DNA of 5,930 nucleotides from Bacteroidales bacterium UBA1192 (lineage in GTDB: Bacteria; Bacteroidota; Bacteroidia; Bacteroidales; Bacteroidaceae). The notes below the pieces were generated by a model. The model was not told the DNA's origin. It did no database searches and saw nothing but the letters and a program-made list of their open reading frames with translations. Position 1 is the stretch's first letter; each line of letters starts with the position of its first letter. The stretch spans positions 115,419-121,348 of the forward strand of contig DBYG01000044.1 in assembly GCA_002310175.1 (NCBI GenBank), in the 5' to 3' direction. Made by a program: the position numbers and the translations under genes. This document shows positions 1-4,909 of this stretch, in pieces.

Positions 1-419
1 AGCTCCTTCTTGGCAGCATCGTATGCGGGATCCTCCTTCTCTATGCCACGGGGCTTGCCCTCCTCCTCGGCATAGAAACGCACGTTCTCAAGCAGCAGAG
101 CCTCACCATCCTTGAGAGCGGCAACCTGCTCCTGAGCCTTTGCGCAATCCTCGGCAAACTTCACGTCAACACCAAGGCACTCTGAAACGTGCTTGAGGAT
201 GTGTTTCAGTGAATACTTGGGATCCGGGTTCTTCTTGGGACGGCCCATGTGTGAAGCGATGATGAGACGACCGCCATCAGCGATGATCTTCTTCAAGGTA
301 GGCATAGCAGCCACGATACGGGTATCGTCTGTTATGTTGAAGTTCTCATCAACAGGAACGTTGAAATCTACGCGCACGAAAGTCTTCTTTCCGGCAAAGT
401 TGAATTTGTCAATTGTCAT
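1..419 (-). CDS. pgk: Phosphoglycerate kinase, N-terminal part (partial, runs off left edge)
   Basis: Phosphoglycerate kinase is a cytoplasmic glycolytic enzyme that transfers phosphate between 1,3-bisphosphoglycerate and ADP. The first 139 codons are visible, about a third of the usual roughly 400-420 residue protein. They cover most of the N-terminal, 3-phosphoglycerate-binding domain. Seen in the translation: RVDFNVP (residues 16-22, with D18 and N20), DDTRI (31-35, R34), SHMGRP (56-61, R60) and LLLENVRF (108-115, R114). By family knowledge these residues form the basic patch that binds the substrate. The ATG at 417-419 is the natural start, because the MTIDKFNFAGKKTFVRVDFN-type opening is typical of the family. 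No frameshift is visible. The gene follows cysE on the same strand after 73 bp, and that gap carries its own promoter-like box, so it is probably transcribed independently. Identity is essentially certain; only the C-terminal ATP-binding domain is out of view. Confidence 0.97.
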   Translation of the reverse strand, partial: MTIDKFNFAGKKTFVRVDFNVPVDENFNITDDTRIVAAMPTLKKIIADGGRLIIASHMGRPKKNPDPKYSLKHILKHVSECLGVDVKFAEDCAKAQEQVAALKDGEALLLENVRFYAEEEGKPRGIEKEDPAYDAAKKE

Positions 420-453
420 AATATCTGTCTGTTAATGGTTATTTGTCATTCTG

Positions 454-481
454 TGACGCAAATTTACTCATTTTTACGTCA
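454..481. promoter_or_regulatory. Imperfect dyad overlapping the pgk promoter (candidate operator)
   Basis: The arms TGACGCAAA (454-462) and TTTACGTCA (473-481) are inverted repeats matching at 8 of 9 positions, separated by 10 bp. The dyad contains the whole pgk -7 box. In the minus-strand RNA it could form a 9-bp stem with one G-U pair, but no U-tract follows, so it does not look like an intrinsic terminator for cysE. A protein-binding operator is the more natural reading, but this is inference. The regulator is unknown. Confidence 0.35.
459..466 (-). promoter_or_regulatory. Probable pgk promoter, Bacteroidetes -7 box
   Basis: On the minus strand this reads TAAATTTG, an exact match to the Bacteroidetes sigma-ABfr -7 consensus TAnnTTTG. 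It lies 39 bp upstream of the pgk ATG. That would put transcription start near position 452 and give a leader of about 33 nt. No TTG lies at the expected 19-20 bp upstream. A TTGACG lies only 13 bp upstream of the box, which is too close for the usual -33 element, so the upstream half is weak. Confidence 0.55.
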
Positions 482-492
482 AGTTATCCATG

Positions 493-1320
493 TTATTTCT
501 CTCTATTCTGAAAAAACTTGGAATGGGGCGGCAGGTCCTGGGTAAGCCAGACATTACCGCCTATTATCGTGTCATGTCCTATAGTCACGCGGCCAAGTAC
601 CGATGTATTGGAATAGATGACCACATTATCTTCAATGACAGGATGGCGAGGTATGTTTATCGGGTTGCCGTTCTCATCAAACTTAAAGCTCTTGGCGCCA
701 AGCGTAACTCCCTGATAGAGCTGTACATGATTACCTATTATTGCAGTTTCCCCTATAACCACTCCGGTGCCGTGGTCTATGCTGAAATACTCGCCTATGC
801 TGGCTCCGGGATGAATGTCTATACCGGTGAGTGAATGGGCCAGCTCCGTTATCACACGGGGCAGGATAGGGACACCGAGTTCAAGCAGACGGTGTGCCAT
901 CCGGTAGTGAATCATTGCCACCAGGGATGGATAGCACAAAATCACCTCCTCATGGCTTACCGCAGCGGGGTCACCGTCAAAGATAGCCTTGACATCGGTT
1001 CCGAGCAGACGGCGCAGCTCCGGTATGCTCTCTATGAACTGTTGGGCGGTCTCCTCAGCGCAACATGGCATGACTTTATTGAAAATCTTGCTTATATAGG
1101 CAATCTGATGTGACAGAATGGTGTAAAGCCTGCTCAATGAGGTGGAAAGGTCCAGTGCTCCAAAAAAATTGCCGAAAACCACGTGACGGAACAGCTTGAC
1201 CGCCTCCTTTATTTCAGCCCGGTCGATGGAACGCTCTTCTACCTGAGGTATGTATCTGTCAGCTTTACGTAATGATTTCTGAACGTCTCTGATGCTTTCA
1301 AAAATGTCTTTCTTTTCCAT
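493..1320 (-). CDS. cysE: Serine O-acetyltransferase (CysE/EpsC type)
   Basis: This enzyme makes O-acetyl-L-serine from serine and acetyl-CoA, the first committed step of cysteine synthesis. The 275-residue protein has a helical N-terminal half (about 1-155) and a C-terminal left-handed beta-helix of hexapeptide repeats (about 165-260). Seen motifs are GIDIHPGASIG (167-175 region), DHGTGVVIGET (182-192), YQGVTLGAKS (202-211) and RHPVIEDNVVIYSN (225-238). By alignment in my head to E. coli CysE, D168 and H183 match the Asp143/His158 pair with identical spacing, and H226 matches His193. About 8 extra residues (FKFDENGNPI region, 212-221) lie between the two histidines; this extended loop is common in EpsC-like enzymes. 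The C-terminus ends shortly after the beta-helix (HSKFFQNREK). The gene starts 33 bp after nth on the same strand and has its own -7-like box. No cysK or sulfate-assimilation gene is in view. The symbol epsC is equally used. Confidence 0.94.
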   Translation of the reverse strand: MEKKDIFESIRDVQKSLRKADRYIPQVEERSIDRAEIKEAVKLFRHVVFGNFFGALDLSTSLSRLYTILSHQIAYISKIFNKVMPCCAEETAQQFIESIPELRRLLGTDVKAIFDGDPAAVSHEEVILCYPSLVAMIHYRMAHRLLELGVPILPRVITELAHSLTGIDIHPGASIGEYFSIDHGTGVVIGETAIIGNHVQLYQGVTLGAKSFKFDENGNPINIPRHPVIEDNVVIYSNTSVLGRVTIGHDTIIGGNVWLTQDLPPHSKFFQNREK

Positions 1321-1340
1321 AGAACCGTAATAAGAGGATG

Positions 1341-1348
1341 CAAAAATA
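1341..1348 (-). promoter_or_regulatory. Possible cysE promoter, Bacteroidetes -7 box
   Basis: The minus strand reads TATTTTTG, an exact TAnnTTTG match, 20 bp upstream of the cysE ATG in the 33-bp nth-cysE gap. Transcription would start near 1335, leaving a leader of about 15 nt. The upstream region is the A+T-rich 3' end of nth and shows no TTG at the expected -33 spacing, so this may be a weak internal promoter or a chance match in A+T-rich DNA. Confidence 0.4.
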
Positions 1349-1353
1349 GGTAT

Positions 1354-2007
1354 TTATTTAATATAACAGAGTTTGCTGATATGGTATGAACAAACATCAT
1401 TCAGACAGCATTCCCCACATTTCGGGGAGCGGGCGGTACATACATACCTGCCGTGTAGTATGAGCCAGTGGTGTGCTCTTGAGAGCAGTTTCTCAGGGAA
1501 ATACTTCACGAGCTCCTTTTCCACACTCAGCGGAGTGGTGCAGCGTTCAGGTGCCAGTCCTATGCGGTGACTCACCCGGAACACGTGGGTATCCACGGGC
1601 ATGGCATTTGCTCCGAACGCCACAGCCAGCATCACGTTGGCTGTCTTGCGGCCTACACCAGGGAGAGTCACCATGCTCTCCATATCCTGCGGTACCTGAC
1701 CTCCGAACTCCCGGCACACCATGCGGGCCATTCCGGCCAGATGGCCGGCCTTGGAGTTGGGATAGGAAACGCTTTTGATATAGGGTAAGATCTGCTCAGG
1801 GGTGGCGGTAGCCATATCCTGAACCGTGGGGAACGCCTCAAACAGTGCGGGGGTGACCATATTGACCCGTTTGTCAGTACATTGCGCGGAGAGCATCACC
1901 GCCACAAGCAACTCATACGGAGATGAAAAATGCAGCTCGGTTCCTGCCTCAGGATATGCCTGAGACAGCCTCTCGCTGCATTTGTCATATAGTTCCCTCT
2001 TTCTCAT
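1354..2007 (-). CDS. nth: Endonuclease III (DNA glycosylase/AP lyase)
   Basis: This is a base-excision repair enzyme that removes oxidised pyrimidines from DNA and cleaves the resulting abasic site by beta-elimination. The 217 residues match the family's usual length of about 211-220. Seen features: the SAQCTDKRVN motif (40-49), NSKAGHLAGMA (84-94), the helix-hairpin-helix LPGVGRKTANVML (115-127), with K121 equivalent to the catalytic lysine of E. coli Nth (Lys120), and MPVDTHVFRVSHRIGL (136-151), with D139 equivalent to Asp138. A C-terminal 4Fe-4S ligand set, C190-x6-C197-x2-C200-x5-C206, has exactly the family spacing. All catalytic and cluster residues are present, so the enzyme should be active. 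It starts 21 bp after the pheS stop with no promoter box in between, so co-transcription with pheS is likely. No good Shine-Dalgarno is visible, as is usual in Bacteroidota. Confidence 0.97.
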   Translation of the reverse strand: MRKRELYDKCSERLSQAYPEAGTELHFSSPYELLVAVMLSAQCTDKRVNMVTPALFEAFPTVQDMATATPEQILPYIKSVSYPNSKAGHLAGMARMVCREFGGQVPQDMESMVTLPGVGRKTANVMLAVAFGANAMPVDTHVFRVSHRIGLAPERCTTPLSVEKELVKYFPEKLLSRAHHWLILHGRYVCTARSPKCGECCLNDVCSYHISKLCYIK

Positions 2008-2028
2008 AGAGGAATATCCTAATCTTAA

Positions 2029-3048
2029 TCAGTTGGCCGCTTCAAACTCGCGCAGGAAGCGGACATCGTTCTCGGAGAACATCCTCAGGTCCTTGACCTG
2101 ATATTTGAGGTTGGTTATGCGCTCGATACCCATACCGAGTGCGAAACCTGAGTATTCCTTGCTGTTTATGCCGTTCAGCTCCAGTACGTTTGGATCTACC
2201 ATGCCGCAGCCCAGAATCTCCACCCATCCGGTACCCTTGCAGAATGCACAACCCTTGCCGCCGCAAATGTTGCAGCTTATGTCCATCTCGGCCGAAGGCT
2301 CTGTGAACGGGAAATAGCTGGGGCGCAGACGTATCCTGGTGTCAGGCCCGAACATCTGCTGAGCGAAATAGAGCAGCACCTGCTTGAGGTCAGAGAAACT
2401 CACGTTCCTGTCCACGTACAGGGCTTCAACCTGATGGAAGAAACAGTGTGCGCGGTAGCTGATGGCCTCGTTCCTGTACACACGGCCCGGGCATATTATA
2501 CGGATGGGAGGCTCCGAGACCTCCATCACGCGGCTCTGGACGGATGATGTGTGGGTGCGGAGGATGATATCGGGATGTGCCTCCACAAAGAATGTGTCCT
2601 GCATGTCACGGGCGGGATGGTCCTCAGCAAAGTTCATGGATGAGAACACATGCCAGTCATCCTCCACCTCAGGGCCGTCGGCCAGGACGAATCCCAGACG
2701 TGAGAAAATCTCTATTATCTCATTCTTGACAATGGTGAGCGGATGACGTGTGCCCAGCGGAACGGGGTAGGCGGTGCGGGTCATGTCCGGTTTCTCGGAC
2801 TCGGCCTTCTGTGCCTCGAAATTCTCCTTGAGGGCGTTTATCCTGTCCTGTGCCATCTGCTTGAGCACGTTCAGACGCTGGCCAACCTCACGTTTCTGCT
2901 CAGCCGGCACGTTACGGAAATCGGCCATGAGGTCATTTATGGCACCTTTCTTGCTCAGATATTTAATACGCAGTGATTCAAGCTCTTCGGCCGATGCAGC
3001 CTTAAGCTCTTTTATCTCACTGATGAGCTGTTCAATTTTCTCAATCAT
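2029..3048 (-). CDS. pheS: Phenylalanyl-tRNA synthetase alpha subunit
   Basis: This is the catalytic alpha subunit of the cytoplasmic (alpha-beta)2 enzyme that charges tRNA-Phe. The 339 residues fit the family. In order: an N-terminal helical arm predicted to form the tRNA-binding coiled coil (about 1-85, rich in E/K/L), class II motif 1 around HPLTIVKNEIIEIFSRLGF (102-120), HPARDMQDTFF (144-154), LRTHTSSVQ (163-171), motif 2 beginning GRVYRNEAISYRAHCFFHQ (188-206), RPSYFPFTEPSAEMD (242-256) and motif 3 GFALGMGIERI (301-311). The Ala in GFA probably matches E. coli Ala294, which limits the size of the amino-acid pocket. A four-Cys cluster, C259-x2-C262-x4-C267-x2-C270, precedes GTGWVEILGCGMVDPNVL. 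pheT is not adjacent, unlike in many bacteria. The start is followed by a typical MIEKIEQLISEI opening. It is the first gene of a probable pheS-nth unit. The leader is too short for a T-box or attenuator. Confidence 0.97.
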   Translation of the reverse strand: MIEKIEQLISEIKELKAASAEELESLRIKYLSKKGAINDLMADFRNVPAEQKREVGQRLNVLKQMAQDRINALKENFEAQKAESEKPDMTRTAYPVPLGTRHPLTIVKNEIIEIFSRLGFVLADGPEVEDDWHVFSSMNFAEDHPARDMQDTFFVEAHPDIILRTHTSSVQSRVMEVSEPPIRIICPGRVYRNEAISYRAHCFFHQVEALYVDRNVSFSDLKQVLLYFAQQMFGPDTRIRLRPSYFPFTEPSAEMDISCNICGGKGCAFCKGTGWVEILGCGMVDPNVLELNGINSKEYSGFALGMGIERITNLKYQVKDLRMFSENDVRFLREFEAAN

Positions 3049-3072
3049 TGCGGATACTCTTTTTCAAAGGCG

Positions 3073-3103
3073 CAAAATTAGCAAAAAACAAGCGGAACAA
3101 CAA
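3073..3103 (-). promoter_or_regulatory. pheS promoter (Bacteroidetes type: TTG -33, N20, TAATTTTG -7)
   Basis: On the minus strand, TTG (3103-3101) is followed after 20 bp by TAATTTTG (3080-3073). This is an exact TAnnTTTG -7 box with a -33 element at the accepted spacing, and it is the best promoter in the window. Transcription would start near 3067, giving a leader of about 19 nt before the pheS ATG. That leaves no room for a leader peptide or riboswitch. Confidence 0.65.
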
Positions 3104-3113
3104 TTAGAATGAG

Positions 3114-3121
3114 TATTTTTG
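3114..3121 (+). promoter_or_regulatory. Possible murB promoter, Bacteroidetes -7 box
   Basis: TATTTTTG is an exact TAnnTTTG match and the only one on the plus strand of the pheS-murB divergent region. It sits just before the ATG at 3127 and inside the reading frame if the upstream ATG at 3109 is used. Transcription would begin near 3125-3128. No TTG is found 19-20 bp upstream, so the call rests on the -7 half only. Confidence 0.35.
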
Positions 3122-3126
3122 CAGTC

Positions 3127-4128
3127 ATGACTATCAGAGAAAACTGTTCACTTGCGGGCAGGAACACTTTCGGCATGGATGTCAAGGCTGACCGCCTGAT
3201 TGAATTTTCCTCCACGGAGGAGCTCAAGAGCATCCTGCCGGGTCTGGAAAGGCCTGTCCTGATGATAGGTGGCGGCAGTAACCTGCTGTTCACATCGGAT
3301 TACCGGGGTACTGTGCTGCATTCAGCCATCACGCATATAGACGTCTTAGGTGAGACTGAGGATTGTCTCCATGTACGTGTGGGATCCGGTGTCATTTGGG
3401 ATGATTTCGTGGCCTGGTGTGCCGTCAACGGTTTATGGGGCGTGGAGAACCTGTCCGCCATTCCGGGTGAGGTGGGCGCCAGTGCGGTACAGAACATCGG
3501 TGCTTACGGTGTGGAGGCCAAGGATGTGATTGATACCGTGCAGACTGTCTGTCTGGATGACTGCAGTGAGCGCGATTTCAGCCATCAGGAGTGCCGGTAC
3601 GCATACCGTCAGAGTGTCTTCAAGAATGAGCTTAAGGGGCAGTACGCGGTCACATACGTTATTTTCATACTATCCAAGGTTCCCCGGCCCAGGCTGGGTT
3701 ACGGGTCACTGGAGCAGGAGGTGGAGCGTATGGGAGGTCCCACTCTGGGGAACATACGCAAGGCTGTCATTGGCATACGTGAATCCAAACTTCCTGACCC
3801 TAAGGTGCTGGGCAATGCAGGCAGTTTCTTCATGAACCCGGTCATCACTGAACAGGAGTTCAGGGTATTGAGGGAGAGTTATCCCAATGTGCCTTCATAT
3901 CCTGCTCCGGGCGGCAATGTTAAGGTGCCGGCAGGATGGCTCATTGAGCAGGCGGGCTGGAAAGGGCGTTCGCTGGGTCCTGCCGCTGTCTATGAGAGAC
4001 AGGCTCTGGTGCTGGTGAACACGGGCGGTGCCACGGGTGCGGACATTATCCGTCTTGCTGACACCATTATAAGAGAGGTAAAGGAAAAATTCGGAATCAC
4101 ACTCTCCACAGAGGTTAACTATATCTGA
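3127..4128 (+). CDS. murB: UDP-N-acetylenolpyruvoylglucosamine reductase (MurB)
   Basis: MurB uses NADPH and bound FAD to reduce UDP-GlcNAc-enolpyruvate to UDP-MurNAc, the second committed step of cytoplasmic peptidoglycan precursor synthesis. With the start chosen here it has 333 residues, close to E. coli MurB (342). Seen: CSLAGRNTFGMDV near the N-terminus, the FAD-binding stretch MIGGGSNLL (46-54), NLSAIPGEVGASAVQNIGAYG (about 108-128), YAYRQSVFK (158-166), GNAGSFFMNPV (229-239), KVPAGWLIEQAGWKG (266-280) and STEVNYI (327-333). R161, S233 and E329 correspond to E. coli catalytic Arg159, Ser229 and Glu325. An in-frame ATG at 3109 would add six residues (MSIFAV). I prefer 3127 because MurB proteins usually begin only a few residues before the SLxxxNTFG motif, and because a promoter-like box lies between the two ATGs. 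The gene is divergent from pheS and heads a probable two-gene unit with the downstream hydrolase. Confidence 0.96.
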   Translation: MTIRENCSLAGRNTFGMDVKADRLIEFSSTEELKSILPGLERPVLMIGGGSNLLFTSDYRGTVLHSAITHIDVLGETEDCLHVRVGSGVIWDDFVAWCAVNGLWGVENLSAIPGEVGASAVQNIGAYGVEAKDVIDTVQTVCLDDCSERDFSHQECRYAYRQSVFKNELKGQYAVTYVIFILSKVPRPRLGYGSLEQEVERMGGPTLGNIRKAVIGIRESKLPDPKVLGNAGSFFMNPVITEQEFRVLRESYPNVPSYPAPGGNVKVPAGWLIEQAGWKGRSLGPAAVYERQALVLVNTGGATGADIIRLADTIIREVKEKFGITLSTEVNYI

Positions 4129-4147
4129 AAAAAGGAACAGGTTTGAT

Positions 4148-4909
4148 ATGAAACTGACTTTCTTGGGAACGGGAACATCCATAGGGGTGCCGGAGATGTG
4201 CTGCCACTGCCAGACCTGCCGCTCGGCAGACCCTCATGACAAGCGTCTGCGCACGTCGGCATGGGTTGAAAGTGACACTTCTTCAGTCGTTATTGACTGC
4301 GGTCCGGATTTCCGTCAGCAAACTTTAAGAGCCGGTATTGAACGTATTGATGCAGTGCTTCTTACACATGAACATTATGACCATGTGGGAGGCTTGGATG
4401 ACCTGCGTCCGTACTGTACGGACCGTGTCATTCCCGTCTATGCCGAGCGGAATGTGATACAGCATGTCATGGAGCGGATGCCGTACTGTTTCGGCAGTGA
4501 AAAGAAACCTCGCACTCCTACCATGGAACTGCGTGAGATTCATCCCGGGGAACGCTTCACCGTGGGTGACATAGATATTCTTCCCATCCGCGTGTGGCAC
4601 GGCCTGATGCCTATCGTGGGTTTCCGCATAGGAAAACTCACTTACATCACTGACATGAAGAGTATGGATGAGGAGACTTTTGACCTTATTCGCGGTACCG
4701 AGACTCTTGTGGTCAACGCCCTGCACACCAAGGAGCACCCCACGCACCAGAACGTCCGTCAGGCGGTCCTGTTCGCTGAAAGAGTGGGGGCGAGGGAGAC
4801 CTGGTTCATCCACATGAGTCACCGTGCCGGCCTCCATGAGGTCATGAACGCCAAGTTCCCTCCCAGTGTCCGTTTTGCTTATGACGGACTTTCCATTACT
4901 TTACCTTGA
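4148..4909 (+). CDS. PhnP-like metallo-beta-lactamase-fold hydrolase
   Basis: This is a 253-residue cytoplasmic metallohydrolase of the PhnP-like group (COG1235 type). Seen: the opening MKLTFLGTGTSIGVP (1-15), a Cys cluster C19-x-C21-x2-C24, the metal-binding motif THEHYDHVGGLDDLRPY (73-89, with H74, H76, D78, H79), H151 in VWHGLMPIVGFR, D169 in YITDM, HPTHQN (197-202, H200) and IHMSHRAG (221-228, H222 and H225). These match, as I recall it, the E. coli PhnP scheme: a dinuclear metal site, a general-acid His and a structural zinc held by three Cys and one His. PhnP cleaves 5-phosphoribosyl 1,2-cyclic phosphate in C-P lyase phosphonate breakdown, but no phn gene is in view, so the real substrate may be another cyclic phosphodiester. 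It starts 19 bp after murB, behind a purine-rich stretch AAAAAGGAACAGG with a weak Shine-Dalgarno-like AGGA, and is probably co-transcribed with it. Its last 14 bp overlap the 3' end of aspS on the other strand. Confidence 0.88.
   Translation: MKLTFLGTGTSIGVPEMCCHCQTCRSADPHDKRLRTSAWVESDTSSVVIDCGPDFRQQTLRAGIERIDAVLLTHEHYDHVGGLDDLRPYCTDRVIPVYAERNVIQHVMERMPYCFGSEKKPRTPTMELREIHPGERFTVGDIDILPIRVWHGLMPIVGFRIGKLTYITDMKSMDEETFDLIRGTETLVVNALHTKEHPTHQNVRQAVLFAERVGARETWFIHMSHRAGLHEVMNAKFPPSVRFAYDGLSITLP

Noticed and set aside
420..492. Intrinsic terminator after cysE
   Set aside because: The only hairpin is the dyad at 454-481, which is not followed by a U-tract in the cysE transcript.
490..1113. Two open frames in tandem on the plus strand (490-834 and 835-1113) opposite cysE
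   Set aside because: They lie wholly antisense to cysE except for the first bases, have no recognisable motifs or promoter, and the cysE product is unmistakable. They are shadows of its codon use.
3049..3072. T-box, leader peptide or other attenuator ahead of pheS
   Set aside because: The predicted leader is only about 19 nt, too short for any of these.
4325..4837. A 170-codon open frame on the minus strand inside the hydrolase gene
   Set aside because: It is antisense to a gene with clear metal-binding motifs and has no family resemblance, so it is a shadow frame despite its length.
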